Source: Flavimaribacter sediminis (GTDB taxonomy: Bacteria > Pseudomonadota > Alphaproteobacteria > Rhizobiales > Rhizobiaceae). From it: DNA of 64,000 nucleotides. The stretch is taken from contig NZ_JAICBX010000003.1 of NCBI RefSeq assembly GCF_019492055.1, forward strand, positions 496,001-560,000, written 5' to 3'. Positions 9,187-18,057 of the stretch are shown here, one piece after another. A program made the translations under genes and the position numbers. The notes below the pieces were generated by a model, which was not told the origin of the DNA, did not search any database, and saw only the letters and a program-made list of their open reading frames with translations. The stretch's first letter is position 1. Every line of letters starts with the position of its first letter.

Positions 9187-9203
9187 TCCGGTTTTCTCCC
9201 ATG

Positions 9204-9228
9204 AAAAAACCCGCCTGGCGGCGGGTTT
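9204..9228 (-). terminator. Terminator between rcdA and rpmE
   Basis: AAACCCGCC (9207-9215) and GGCGGGTTT (9220-9228) form a 9-base stem with a 4-base loop. The A run at 9204-9209 becomes a U run on the minus strand, so it is a good intrinsic terminator for rpmE. It probably also stops rcdA transcripts. Confidence 0.8.
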
Positions 9229-9259
9229 CGATAGTCCTGCAAGTTCAGTCGAACGCTGC

Positions 9260-9481
9260 CTAGAGGCCGAGACCTTCAAACCGCTTCTTGAACTTGGAGA
9301 CGCGTCCGCCGCGGTCGAGCAGCTGCTGCTGGCCGCCGGTCCAGGCCGGGTGCGCTTTGGAGTCGATGTCGAGCGTCATGGTGTCGCCTTCGGAACCCCA
9401 GGTCGACCGGGTCATGTATTCCGTTCCGTCGGTCATGACGACCTTGATCATGTGATAATCGGGATGGATATCAGCCTTCAT
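9260..9481 (-). CDS. rpmE: Ribosomal protein L31 (zinc-free form)
   Basis: A 73-residue L31 of the large ribosomal subunit, starting [21 protein letters not shown] and ending [11 protein letters not shown]. The CxxC zinc ligands of the Cys-containing L31 form are absent, which is usual in Rhizobiales. The start at 9481 gives the family's normal N-terminus; a longer frame upstream is not conserved. It is convergent with rcdA. Confidence 0.96.
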   Translation of the reverse strand: MKADIHPDYHMIKVVMTDGTEYMTRSTWGSEGDTMTLDIDSKAHPAWTGGQQQLLDRGGRVSKFKKRFEGLGL

Positions 9482-9692
9482 TGCAATGTCCTGCCAGTTC
9501 GGGATCGGTCGGAGCCGGAACCGGCCGCCTTGCGTCGGTTCGGGGTGCGGCAATCCGGCCCATTTAACAAACAAAGCCGCATACCGGGACGGTCACGGCT
9601 TTCCAATTCGATGGCGAGCCTATACATGATGGCCCGGAACGTGACAAGTGGCCGGATGCAATTTTGCAACCCGGCGTCAGCAAGGGAATGAA

Positions 9693-11498
9693 ATGGCCGA
9701 AAACGGCAAGCGGAAAAAAGGCGGCCGGTCCTCGCTGCGTCCTTTGACCTATCTCTATCCGTACCTGCTCAACTATCGCGGCCTCGTCGTTTCGGCGCTG
9801 GTTTCGCTGGTCCTTGCAGCCGTCGCGACGCTCGCCCTGCCGCTGGCAGTTCGCCGCATGATCGACAAGGGCTTTTCCGGATCGAACGCCGGCTTCATCG
9901 ACAATTACTTCTCGATGCTTCTGGTGATCGCCGCGCTGCTCGCGCTCGCCAGCGCGCTGAGGTACTTTTTCGTGATCACCATTGGCGAACGCGTCGTGGC
10001 GGATCTGCGCCGGGACGTCTTCGCCCATATCACCCGCCTGTCCGCCTCGTTTTTCGATCTCAACCAGTCCGGGGAAATCATTTCGCGGCTGAGCGCCGAC
10101 ACGACGCAGATCAAATCCGCCGTCGGCGCAACGGCCTCGCTGGCCCTGCGCAATACAATTCTTTGCCTCGGCGCGACGATCATGATGGTGGTGACCAGCC
10201 CGAAGCTCTCCGGTCTCGTGCTGCTTGCGATCCCGCTGATCGTGCTGCCGCTGGTCGGCTTCGGCCGCTCGGTGCGCCGGCGGTCGCGCGAAGCCCAGGA
10301 CACGCTCGCCGAGGCCACCGCCTTCGCCAGCGAAGCGGTTGGCGCGACACGCACATTGCAGTCTTTCAACAGCGAACCCATGGCGATCCGGCGCTACGCC
10401 GAGGCAGTGGACAACGCCTTCCTGGCGGCCCGCGCCGCCACGCGTTCGCGGGCCTTCCTGACCGGCGTCGCCATCCTGATGGTCTTCGCCAGCGTCATCG
10501 GCATCCTTTGGTACGGCGCGCAGAACGTGCTCGAAGGCACGATGTCGGCCGGAACGCTCGGCCAGTTCCTGCTCTATTCCGTGGTGGCGGCGACCAGTCT
10601 CGGCACGCTGTCGGAAATCTGGGGCGAGCTCTCGCAGGCTTCCGGCGCAGCCGAGCGGCTGACCGAACTGCTGGATGAAAAACCGGCCATCGAGGCGCCG
10701 GAAAACCCGGTTGCAATGCCCGAGCCGCCGCTCGGGTCGATCGACTTCGAACAGGTGCGTTTCGCCTATCCCGCCCGCCCCGGACACCCGATCCTGGACC
10801 GGCTCTCCTTTTCCGTGAAGCCGGGCGAGACGGTGGCGATCGTCGGACCGTCCGGCGCCGGCAAGAGCACGCTCTTCGCGCTCATCAACCGGTTTTACGA
10901 TCCCGACGGCGGAACCGTGCGCGTCGACGGCGTGGACGTGCGCGACGTCGATCCGTCGGATTTGCGCGCGCGGCTTTCCAGCGTGCCTCAGGACGTAACG
11001 ATTTTCGCCGGCACCGTGCGCGAGAACATCGCCTTCGGACGACCCGATGCTTCGGAAGCTGAAATCATCGCCGCCGCGAAAGCGGCCTTGGTCGACGATT
11101 TCATCCGCAATCTCGAATCCGGCTACGACACGATGGTCGGCGAGCGCGGCGTCACGCTTTCGGGCGGCCAGCGCCAGCGCGTCGCCATTGCCCGCGCCAT
11201 ACTGAAGGACGCCCCGATCCTGCTTCTGGACGAGGCGACCTCCGCGCTGGACGCGGAAAGCGAGACCCTGGTGCAGAAGGCCCTGACCTCGCTGATGCAG
11301 GACCGCACCACGCTCGTCATCGCCCACCGGCTTGCGACCATCCTGAAGGCCGACAGGATCCTGGTCATCGACGGCGGCGAGATCGTCGAGGAAGGCGCGC
11401 ACAGCGCGCTTGTACGCGAAAACGGCATCTATGCGCGTCTCGCCCGGCTGCAGTTCGACCATGACAGCGAAGCGCTGAGCGCCGCCGCCGGAGAATGA
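9693..11498 (+). CDS. ABC exporter, fused permease and ATPase (ABCB type)
   Basis: A 601-residue half-transporter. The N-terminal half has about six membrane segments (for example LVVSALVSLVLAAVATLALPL and MLLVIAALLALASALRYFFV). The ATPase half has Walker A GPSGAGKST (about 385-393), the signature LSGGQRQRVAIARA (about 489) and Walker B ILLLDEATSALD (about 510), and is complete. It resembles the MsbA/LmrA-like bacterial exporters; the substrate (lipid, drug or peptide) cannot be read. ATG 9693 follows AAGGGA at 9682-9687; the frame opens at 9648 without a better start. Confidence 0.92.
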   Translation: MAENGKRKKGGRSSLRPLTYLYPYLLNYRGLVVSALVSLVLAAVATLALPLAVRRMIDKGFSGSNAGFIDNYFSMLLVIAALLALASALRYFFVITIGERVVADLRRDVFAHITRLSASFFDLNQSGEIISRLSADTTQIKSAVGATASLALRNTILCLGATIMMVVTSPKLSGLVLLAIPLIVLPLVGFGRSVRRRSREAQDTLAEATAFASEAVGATRTLQSFNSEPMAIRRYAEAVDNAFLAARAATRSRAFLTGVAILMVFASVIGILWYGAQNVLEGTMSAGTLGQFLLYSVVAATSLGTLSEIWGELSQASGAAERLTELLDEKPAIEAPENPVAMPEPPLGSIDFEQVRFAYPARPGHPILDRLSFSVKPGETVAIVGPSGAGKSTLFALINRFYDPDGGTVRVDGVDVRDVDPSDLRARLSSVPQDVTIFAGTVRENIAFGRPDASEAEIIAAAKAALVDDFIRNLESGYDTMVGERGVTLSGGQRQRVAIARAILKDAPILLLDEATSALDAESETLVQKALTSLMQDRTTLVIAHRLATILKADRILVIDGGEIVEEGAHSALVRENGIYARLARLQFDHDSEALSAAAGE

Positions 11499-11560
11499 CG
11501 CCCGAAAACGTGGCGCAACTCGCCTTAAATCTATAATTTATATTAAAAACAAAACCTTAA

Positions 11561-11775
11561 GTTTTTTCGGATTGCATTTGGCTTTGTTTCGGGATTTCGG
11601 TCTTTCCGGAATCGGATCTGGCTTTGTTTCGGGAATTGCCGTTTCCGGCGCGAAATCTGGCTTTGTTTCGGGAATTCGACTTTTCCGAAACCGGATTTGG
11701 GTTCGTTTCGGGAATCTGCCTTTTTCACGTCAATTTGGCTTCGTTTCGGGAATCCGCGTTTTTCGGGTCAATCCA
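11561..11775. repeat. 39-nt imperfect tandem repeat (minisatellite), about 5.5 units
   Basis: The core GGCTTTGTTTCGGGA or a close variant starts at 11580, 11620, 11659, 11699 and 11737, giving spacings of 40, 39, 40 and 38. Each unit then has a T-rich and CCGG-containing segment ending in ATTTGG or ATCTGG. Several units have an inner dyad, for example GTTTCGG (11665-11671) with CCGAAAC (11685-11691). There are no unique spacers, so it is not CRISPR. It lies in the 388-base gap (11499-11886) between the ABC exporter and the convergent flavin dehydrogenase gene. Nothing else is evident in that gap. Confidence 0.85.
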
Positions 11776-11886
11776 CGGAAAGCAGCACGCCGACCGACGC
11801 GCCTCTTTCGGCGCCCGGACTATACCACAACACGCTCGGAAAATCTTCTCAAATGTTCTCTTTTTGTTTCGACGTCGCGCAGCCCG

Positions 11887-13533
11887 CTATCCCTTCGCCG
11901 CTGCCCGTCCCGCGATCCTTCCGGAAAAAACGCAGCCGCCGAGGAACGTGCCTTCAAGCGCATTGTAGCCGTGCACGCCGCCGCCGCCGAAACCCGCGAC
12001 CTCGCCCGCCGCATAGAGGCCGGATATCGGCTCGCCGCGGCTGTCCAGCACCCGTGACGACAGGTCCGTGTGAATTCCGCCGAGCGTCTTTCGGGTGAGA
12101 ATGTGCAGCCGGACCGCGATCAGGGGTCCGTGTTTCGAATCGAGAATGCGGTGCGGCTTGGCGGTGCGGATCAGCTTGTCGCCGAGATAGTTTCGCGCGA
12201 CGCGGATGGCCGCGACCTGCAGGTCCTTCGTGTAGGCATTTTCGATTTCACGGTCGCGCATCTCGATCTGCGCCTTTAGCCGGTCGTGATCGATGAGACC
12301 ATCGCCGGTCAACGCGTTCATGCCCTCAACAAGGGATTCGAGCGTGTCGCGAACGACAAAATCCTCACCCTTTTCCTTGAACGCCTCGACGGGCGGCGGC
12401 GCGCCCTTCTTGACCCGCTGCAGCACCTGGCGAACGCTCTTGCCTGTCAGGTCGGGATTCTGCTCGGATCCCGAAAGCGCAAATTCCTTTTCGATGATCG
12501 ACTGGTTGAGAACAAACCAGCTGTAACTGTGGCCGCTGTGCATGATGTGGCGAAGGGTCGACAGCGTATCGAACCCCGGCAGGCACGGGATCGGCATGCG
12601 ATTGCCCTCAGCATCGAACCAGAGCGACGACGGTCCGGGCAGGATGCGGATGCCGTGAGCCGGCCAGATCGGCGCCCAGTTTTTCACGCCCTCCGTATAG
12701 TGCCACATCCGGTCGGAATTGATGATCGCGGCGCCCGCCGCCTCGCTGATTGCGAGCATGCGCCCGTCGACATGCGCCGGCACGCCGGAAATCATCTCCG
12801 CAGGCGGCTCGCCCAGGCGATCCCTCGGCCAATTGCGTCGGACGAGATCGTGATTGCCGCCGATTCCGCCTGAGGTGACGATCACTGTCTCCGACGTGAA
12901 CGAGAAATCTCCGGTTTCGACACGGCTCGACTGCTCGGCGCGCGGTTTGGCGCATTCCTCGAGCAGCTTGCCGCGAACGCCGGTCACCGCGCCGTTGGTC
13001 ACGATCAGTTCGTCGACGCGATGACGGAAACACAGCTTGACCAGCCCCTTGTCGACGCCTTCGCGCACCCGCCGTTCAAAGGGTTCAATCAGTCCGGGAC
13101 CCGTGCCCCAGGTAATGTGGAAACGCGGCACAGAGTTGCCGTGACCGTCGGCAAGGCCGCCGCCGCGCTCGGCCCAGCCGACCACGGGAAACCAGCGCAC
13201 GCCCTGCTGGTGCAGCCAGGAACGCTTTTCGCCCGCCGCGAAATCGACATAGGCCTTAGCCCATTTGCGGGGCCAGTGGTCCTCGTCGCGGTCGAACTGC
13301 GCAGAACCCTGCCAGTCCTGCCAGGCGAGGTCGCGGCTGTCGCGAATGCCGAGGCGACGTTGTTCAGGCGAGTTGACGAAAAACAGCCCGCCGAACGACC
13401 AGAAGGCCTGGCCGCCAATATTGTTCCCGTTTTCCTGATCGACGATGACGACGGACTTGCCGGCGTCGACGAGTTCAGCCGCGGCGACGAGACCCGCAAG
13501 TCCGGCGCCGACGATAATTGCGTCGCAGTCCAT
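11887..13533 (-). CDS. FAD-binding dehydrogenase (fumarate reductase/3-oxosteroid dehydrogenase-like)
   Basis: A 548-residue flavoprotein. The N-terminal AIIVGAGLAGLVAAAELVDAG is a classic FAD-binding GxGxxG, followed by NNIGGQAFWSFGGLF. The C-terminal GLYAAGEVAGFGGGGVHGYNALEG closes the FAD site as in the fumarate reductase/ketosteroid dehydrogenase superfamily. The substrate is unknown; no heme or Fe-S domain is attached and no partner is adjacent. I start at ATG 13533 because the upstream in-frame ATG 13545 contains the GGAGGAG ribosome site within its first codons. Confidence 0.85.
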   Translation of the reverse strand: MDCDAIIVGAGLAGLVAAAELVDAGKSVVIVDQENGNNIGGQAFWSFGGLFFVNSPEQRRLGIRDSRDLAWQDWQGSAQFDRDEDHWPRKWAKAYVDFAAGEKRSWLHQQGVRWFPVVGWAERGGGLADGHGNSVPRFHITWGTGPGLIEPFERRVREGVDKGLVKLCFRHRVDELIVTNGAVTGVRGKLLEECAKPRAEQSSRVETGDFSFTSETVIVTSGGIGGNHDLVRRNWPRDRLGEPPAEMISGVPAHVDGRMLAISEAAGAAIINSDRMWHYTEGVKNWAPIWPAHGIRILPGPSSLWFDAEGNRMPIPCLPGFDTLSTLRHIMHSGHSYSWFVLNQSIIEKEFALSGSEQNPDLTGKSVRQVLQRVKKGAPPPVEAFKEKGEDFVVRDTLESLVEGMNALTGDGLIDHDRLKAQIEMRDREIENAYTKDLQVAAIRVARNYLGDKLIRTAKPHRILDSKHGPLIAVRLHILTRKTLGGIHTDLSSRVLDSRGEPISGLYAAGEVAGFGGGGVHGYNALEGTFLGGCVFSGRIAGRAAAKG

Positions 13534-13582
13534 GTCTCCTCCCACATCGCGGCCGGTCTCCCGCCGGCGGCGATCCGTTCTT

Positions 13583-14614
13583 TTATCGCTCCGTCAGTTT
13601 CAGCTCGATACGGCGGTTGGTGGCGCGGGCCTCACGCGAATCGCCCTCCTCGATGGGCTGGAATTCGCCGAAGCCTGCCGCGACCAGCCGCTCGGCCGGA
13701 ACGCCCTGTTCGATCAGGAACTTGACCACCGATGTGGCGCGCGCCGAGGAAAGCTCCCAGTTGTCGGCGTAGCGGCCGGTTCCGGACAATGGCACGTTAT
13801 CCGTATGACCGTCGACGCGCAGAACCCAGTTGATATCGGACGGGATTTCGCGGGAGAGATCGCGCAGCGCCTGGGCCAGCTTCGCCATCTCGACTTCGCC
13901 GGCCTCGTTGAGGTCGGCGCCGCCGGAAGGAAACAGCACTTCCGACTGGAAAACGAAGCGGTCGCCGACGATGCGGATATTTTCCCGATCCGACAGGATC
14001 TCGCGCAATCGTCCGAAGAAATCCGAGCGGTAGCGGTTCAGTTCCTGCACGCGCTGGGCGAGAGCCACATTCAGGCGACGGCCAAGATCGGCGATCTTGA
14101 CCTGGCTCTCCCGGTCCTTGTCCTCCGACACTTCCAGCGCGTCTTCCAGCGCGGCGATCTGGCGACGCAAGGCCGAGATCTGCTGGTTGAGAAGCTCCAC
14201 CTGGGCCAGCGCGCGCTGACTGACCTGGCGCTCCTCGTCCAGCGTATCCTCCAGCGAGCCGATCCGCTGCTGTGCGAGATCCGAAGCGCCCGATCCGCGG
14301 TCGAGTATCTGTTGCAGCCGCGAGCGCTCGACCTCGGCCGCCGACAGCGACGCCTGCAGATTGGCCAGCGAATCCTCCAGGTCCTGGTTGCTCGACCGTT
14401 CGAGCGCCAGGAGCTGCGTCAGCTCGTTGATCTGGCTGTTCAGGCGATTGAGAACTTCGTCGCGACCGCTGATTTCGCGGCTCAGGAGAAACTGCGCAAG
14501 CACGAAGACCGAAAGCAGGAACATGATGGCGAGAAGCAATGTCGACAGGGCGTCAACAAAGCCTGGCCAGTAATCGACGCTCCGATATCCTCTCCTGCTT
14601 TTGGCGAGTGCCAT
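13583..14614 (-). CDS. OmpA/MotB-like peptidoglycan-binding membrane protein
   Basis: A 343-residue inner-membrane protein with one N-terminal transmembrane segment (ALSTLLLAIMFLLSVFVLAQ, about 23-42). A long coiled coil rich in Glu, Gln and Leu follows (about 50-200), then a C-terminal OmpA domain (about 230-343) with VDGHTDNVPLSGTGRYADNW and ELSSARA. It should span the periplasm and grip peptidoglycan. It lies 3 bases downstream of the MotA/ExbB-like gene, and the two likely form an ion-driven stator-like complex. No flagellar genes are near, so an envelope role is more likely than motility. Confidence 0.88.
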   Translation of the reverse strand: MALAKSRRGYRSVDYWPGFVDALSTLLLAIMFLLSVFVLAQFLLSREISGRDEVLNRLNSQINELTQLLALERSSNQDLEDSLANLQASLSAAEVERSRLQQILDRGSGASDLAQQRIGSLEDTLDEERQVSQRALAQVELLNQQISALRRQIAALEDALEVSEDKDRESQVKIADLGRRLNVALAQRVQELNRYRSDFFGRLREILSDRENIRIVGDRFVFQSEVLFPSGGADLNEAGEVEMAKLAQALRDLSREIPSDINWVLRVDGHTDNVPLSGTGRYADNWELSSARATSVVKFLIEQGVPAERLVAAGFGEFQPIEEGDSREARATNRRIELKLTER

Positions 14615-14617
14615 CGG

Positions 14618-15664
14618 CTATCGATCTCCCTTGCCGCCGCCGAGCCGCTCTATCTTTTCGCTGAGCCTTTCCAGCGTGGCGCGCAGCGCTTTCGATTCGG
14701 CTTGCTGGGCCTCGATCCAGTCGCGCAGCATCTGCTGTTCGCTGCGCATGTTCTTGACGAGGCCCTGTATGCCCTCGGCAAGATTGGCCATGGCGGCGGT
14801 GGAGCGCTGGTTGATGCCGCCGCCGGCCTGCGCCATGTGCTGCACCGTCTCGGACAGACGGCGAATATCTTCGGCGTTGTCGGCGCCGCCGGCGGATTCG
14901 TGCACGACGTCGAAATCCGGATCGGTGACCGTCGACAGCCAGTTTTCCAGTTCGGTGTAGAACCGGTTCTGGGCGCGGCCGGCCTGCAGGTCGAGAAAGC
15001 CGAGAATGAGAGAACCCGCGAGACCGAACAGCGACGAGGAAAACGCCGTGCCCATGCCGTCGAGCGGCGAGGAAAGCCCTTCCTTCAGGGCCGCCAGCAC
15101 GTCATTCGTGTCGCCGGTTCCCGGATCCAGCGACTGGATGACCGTATTGATCGAGCCGATCGTCTGCAAAAGGCCCCAGAACGTACCGAGAAGGCCAAGA
15201 AAGACCAGAAGCCCGATGAGATAGCGCGAAGTGTCGCGCGACTCGTCGAGACGCGTGGCGATCGAATCGAGAATCGAGCGTAGCGACGACGTCGTCAGGG
15301 ACATCGATTCCTTGCGGGTGAGAAATGCGCGCATCGGGGCCAGCAGGGTCGGGTGGCGAACATTGCGCACGCGTTCTCCACCCTGCACGAAGGAATTGAC
15401 CCAGCGCACTTCCGGCCGCAATCGCAGCACCTGGTTGAAGACCAGGAAAACGCCGATCGCAAGAACAAACAGGATGAGCCCGTTGAGACCGGGATTGGCG
15501 AAAAACGCCTCCGATATCTGCCGATACAGGATAGCGGCCAGAAATCCCGACATGATGAGGAAGATCAGCTGGCTCCAGAAAAACACGAGCGGGCTGGACA
15601 GCCGGCTCGGCTGAAGACCATCCTGATCCGATAAGCCCCATCCCGATAGTTTCAGTTTTGCCAT
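14618..15664 (-). CDS. MotA/TolQ/ExbB-like proton channel protein
   Basis: A 348-residue protein with membrane segments near residues 28-48 (FFWSQLIFLIMSGFLAAILY), 60-80, 148-170 (YLIGLLVFLGLLGTFWGLLQTI) and 205-230 (SLFGLAGSLILGFLDLQAG). The last two resemble the conserved pair of MotA/ExbB channels. It is cotranscribed with the OmpA-like gene just downstream. I start at ATG 15664; an in-frame TTG at 15670 is also open. This pair is widespread in rhizobia as a genomic module, but its function is not settled. Confidence 0.85.
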   Translation of the reverse strand: MAKLKLSGWGLSDQDGLQPSRLSSPLVFFWSQLIFLIMSGFLAAILYRQISEAFFANPGLNGLILFVLAIGVFLVFNQVLRLRPEVRWVNSFVQGGERVRNVRHPTLLAPMRAFLTRKESMSLTTSSLRSILDSIATRLDESRDTSRYLIGLLVFLGLLGTFWGLLQTIGSINTVIQSLDPGTGDTNDVLAALKEGLSSPLDGMGTAFSSSLFGLAGSLILGFLDLQAGRAQNRFYTELENWLSTVTDPDFDVVHESAGGADNAEDIRRLSETVQHMAQAGGGINQRSTAAMANLAEGIQGLVKNMRSEQQMLRDWIEAQQAESKALRATLERLSEKIERLGGGKGDR

Positions 15665-15961
15665 ATGCAAGAAACCCCAGATTCTACATCAGTCGGCCAT
15701 TCCTTCAGCCAACCGGTCTGCCGGATTCATGCCCGCGTCCCGTTCGGGGGAGCACAACAGTACACAGGAATCATTGCCTCCCCTCCGGCACGGAAGAGAG
15801 ATAAACAAAAACAAGCACAAAATAAAAGACTTGTTGGGCAACAACGAGACAGAAAAGGAGCCACACTGTCAAATCTCGGGAATTGAACAGGACAAGCTGG
15901 TGCATACACTCAGGCAGATGCCCGGCGCTGGGCCGTTTGCGATAAATACTGGAAGCTATTT
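15665..15961. other. Intergenic region, no feature recognised
   Basis: A 297-base gap between the divergent MotA-like and GNAT genes. Around 15790-15835 it is A-rich on the plus strand. I see no clear promoter pair, terminator or conserved open frame; reading frames here are short and without family features. Confidence 0.5.
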
Positions 15962-16366
15962 ATGAGATATGCGTGGATTGAAGAATTCGAGGGCCCCCGG
16001 CGGGAGGAATTGTACGAATTCTATAAAAAGGAATGGTGGACGAAAGGCCGGACATTCAGTGATGTCGCGCAAATGCTCGACCATTCCGATCTCACACTGG
16101 GCTGCTGTGGCGAAAACGGCAAGCTTGTCGGGTTCTCGCGGGTTCTGACCGACTTCACTTTCAAGGCCCTGATTTTCGACGTCATTGTTCACAGTGACTT
16201 CAGAGGTTACGGCATAGGCAAAGCGCTGATCGATCGCATCATCGGCCACGATGCGCTTTCCAAGGTGAACAGTTTCGAACTTTACTGCCCGGAGAGACTG
16301 ATCCCCTTCTACCAGAAATTAGGTTTTAACGAGGGTACGTCCAAGCTATTGCGCTTCAAACGATGA
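15962..16366 (+). CDS. GNAT-family N-acetyltransferase
   Basis: A 134-residue acetyltransferase. The acetyl-CoA loop is visible as VHSDFRGYGIGKALIDRI (about residues 80-97), followed by SKVNSFELYCPERLIPFYQKLGF, the typical last strand and helix of the fold. The substrate is unknown. There is no strong ribosome site before ATG 15962 (GGAAG at 15951-15955 is the best). Its codon use looks slightly more AT-rich than its neighbours, so recent acquisition is possible but not shown. Confidence 0.8.
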   Translation: MRYAWIEEFEGPRREELYEFYKKEWWTKGRTFSDVAQMLDHSDLTLGCCGENGKLVGFSRVLTDFTFKALIFDVIVHSDFRGYGIGKALIDRIIGHDALSKVNSFELYCPERLIPFYQKLGFNEGTSKLLRFKR

Positions 16367-16417
16367 ACACCTCTCCCAGTCCTGGGAAAAGCCGTCCGCC
16401 GATCTATCCGGGTGCAC

Positions 16418-17212
16418 TTATTCCACCGGCCGTTTGAGCGCTTGCATAAGTTCCCGCTGGATTCGCTCGTTGCCGGTGACGACGGCGCCGGTCTCGAAGA
16501 TCCTGTTTCCGCCGGACCGGTCCGAAATGAACCCGCCCGCTTCGCGGATGAGAATAATGCCGGCGGCGATGTCCCAGGGGCTCAGGCCGTCTTCCCAGAA
16601 ACCGTCAAAACGGCCGGCCGCGACATAGGCGAGATCAAGGGCGGCGGAGCCGCTGCGGCGAATCCCGGCCACTTCGCCCATCACGTTGCGCAGTTCGATC
16701 AGAAACTGGCCGTGCTTGCCGCGTCCCAGATGCGGCACGCCGGTGCCGATGACGCAATCGGTGAGAGTCTTTCTTGCCGCGACCCGCATGCGCCGGTCGT
16801 TGACGAAAGAGCCGCCGCCGCGCTCGGCCGTGAAGAGTTCGTCGGTGACCGGGTTGTAGACGACGCCGGCGACCATCTCGCCCTGCCGTTCAAGCCCGAT
16901 CGACACCGCAAAATGCGGGATGCCGTGCAGAAAGTTGGTGGTGCCGTCCAGCGGGTCGACGATCCAGCGATGCTGCCCGTCCGTGCCCTTCTCCTCCTCG
17001 CTTTCCTCGCCCAGGAAGCCGTAGGTCGGCCGGGCTTTCAGCAATTCCCTGCGGATCACGTCCTCGGCTTTTTTGTCGGCCTGGCTGACATAGTCGCTAG
17101 GACCTTTCAGCGAGACCTGCAGGTTTTGAACTTCGCCGAAATCGCGCGAAAGGGACCGGCCCGCCTTGAAGGCGGCCTGAACCATGACGTTGAGAAGGGC
17201 TGAACGGGCCAT
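16418..17212 (-). CDS. suhB: Inositol-1-monophosphatase family protein (SuhB-like)
   Basis: A 264-residue Mg-dependent phosphatase of normal length. The metal-site motifs are GEESEEE (about 65), WIVDPLDGTTNFLHGIP (about 84-100) and the C-terminal LSPWDIAAGIILIREAGG. The start MARSALLNVMVQAAFKAG at 17212 follows GGAAAAG and matches the family N-terminus; an upstream extension runs into a repeat element and is not credible. Its 5' side carries two palindromic repeats before efp. Confidence 0.93.
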   Translation of the reverse strand: MARSALLNVMVQAAFKAGRSLSRDFGEVQNLQVSLKGPSDYVSQADKKAEDVIRRELLKARPTYGFLGEESEEEKGTDGQHRWIVDPLDGTTNFLHGIPHFAVSIGLERQGEMVAGVVYNPVTDELFTAERGGGSFVNDRRMRVAARKTLTDCVIGTGVPHLGRGKHGQFLIELRNVMGEVAGIRRSGSAALDLAYVAAGRFDGFWEDGLSPWDIAAGIILIREAGGFISDRSGGNRIFETGAVVTGNERIQRELMQALKRPVE

Positions 17213-17243
17213 TGATTGCGTCTTTTCCTGACGGTTGACCGGC

Positions 17244-17321
17244 CTAGTGGAGCAAATTTGACATTTGAGTCCCGCAAGTCGCGAATTCGTTTTCAAATGT
17301 CAAATTAAAAAGCTCCACTAG
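17244..17321. repeat. Palindromic repeat element 1 (CTAGTGGAGC ends)
   Basis: A 78-base element with perfect terminal arms CTAGTGGAGC (17244-17253) and GCTCCACTAG (17312-17321). A second perfect inner arm pair lies at AATTTGACATTTGA (17255-17268) and 17293-17306. It would fold into one long hairpin. CTAG ends and small size suggest a MITE- or REP-like element, with no coding capacity. Confidence 0.8.
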
Positions 17322-17334
17322 AAACATAATCCGG

Positions 17335-17411
17335 CGAGTGGTCGTGAAGATTCCGACATTTGCTACAGAACACGTCGCATCGGGATGCAAATGCCGGAAT
17401 CGGACCACTAG
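17335..17411. repeat. Palindromic repeat element 2, overlapping the efp stop codon
   Basis: The right end GGACCACTAG (17402-17411) pairs with a degraded left end AGTGGTC (17337-17343). The inner arms GATTCCGACATTTGC (17349-17363) and GCAAATGCCGGAATC (17387-17401) differ at one base. It shares the outer CTAGTGG and inner GACATTTG words with element 1, 13 bases away. The terminal CTA (17408-17410) supplies the TAG stop of efp on the minus strand. Confidence 0.8.
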
Positions 17412-17971
17412 TCGGCGCGGCGGATGTAACTGATTTCGTTCGTGTCGACGAGGATGGTTTCGCCCGCCTCGATGAAAGGGGGAACCATGACGCGGATGCC
17501 GTTTTCCATCACCGCCGGCTTGTAGGACGACGCAGCCGTCTGTCCTTTCACCACCGGATCGGCCTCGACGATCTTCAGCGTGACCTGGTCGGGAAGCGAG
17601 ACGCCGATCGGTTTTTCCTCATAGAGCTCAACCGTCACCATCATGCCGTCCTGCAGGAAGTTCGCGCGATCGCCGACGAAATCGTGCTGCAGTTCGAGCT
17701 GTTCGTAGCTTTCGGTGTCCATGAAAACCAGCATGTCTCCCTGCTCGTAGAGATACTGGAATTCCTTCTGTTCGAGGCGCACCTTCTCGACCGTTTCCGA
17801 TGCGCGGAAACGTTCGTTCAGCTTGGTGCCGTCGATCAGGTTCTTCAGTTCGACCTGGTTGAACGCGCCGCCCTTGCCGGGCTTGACCGCATTGGTCTTG
17901 ACCGCAGCCCAGAGGCCGCCATTGTGCTCGATCACGTTCCCGGGACGAATTTCGTTTCCGTTGATTTTCAT
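17408..17971 (-). CDS. efp: Translation elongation factor P
   Basis: A 187-residue EF-P, which relieves ribosome stalling at polyproline. [21 protein letters not shown] begins the KOW-like domain, and the tip loop VKPGKGGAF carries Lys33, the usual modification site. The C-terminal [17 protein letters not shown] is complete. The start at 17971 follows the normal family N-terminus; the frame upstream is not conserved. The last codon and stop lie inside a palindromic repeat, so the final residues IRRAD may have been set by that insertion. Confidence 0.96.
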   Translation of the reverse strand: MKINGNEIRPGNVIEHNGGLWAAVKTNAVKPGKGGAFNQVELKNLIDGTKLNERFRASETVEKVRLEQKEFQYLYEQGDMLVFMDTESYEQLELQHDFVGDRANFLQDGMMVTVELYEEKPIGVSLPDQVTLKIVEADPVVKGQTAASSYKPAVMENGIRVMVPPFIEAGETILVDTNEISYIRRAD

Positions 17972-18057
17972 TGCTGTGGTCCGGTTGTTGAGAAATCCGC
18001 GCTTCCAGACCACAAAAGCAGCCGAGATTCAAGCCCGAACGCCCGGCCGGAGCCCGC

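Noticed and set aside
9564-11462. Long antisense frame opposite the ABC exporter
   Set aside because: Shadow frame with Arg/His-rich composition; Walker A, signature and Walker B are on the plus strand.
11543-11728. Possible minus-strand gene of 61 residues with a 13-residue period (FPKQSQI-like)
   Set aside because: It is produced by translating the 39-nt minisatellite, starts at GTG without a ribosome site, and has no family features.
11561-11775. CRISPR-like array
   Set aside because: The units are contiguous and imperfect along their whole length; there are no unique spacers or cas genes.
13583-15664. Zorya defence system (ZorA/ZorB)
   Set aside because: MotA/OmpA-like order is similar, but no ZorC, ZorD or ZorE gene is nearby and the neighbours are ordinary metabolism.
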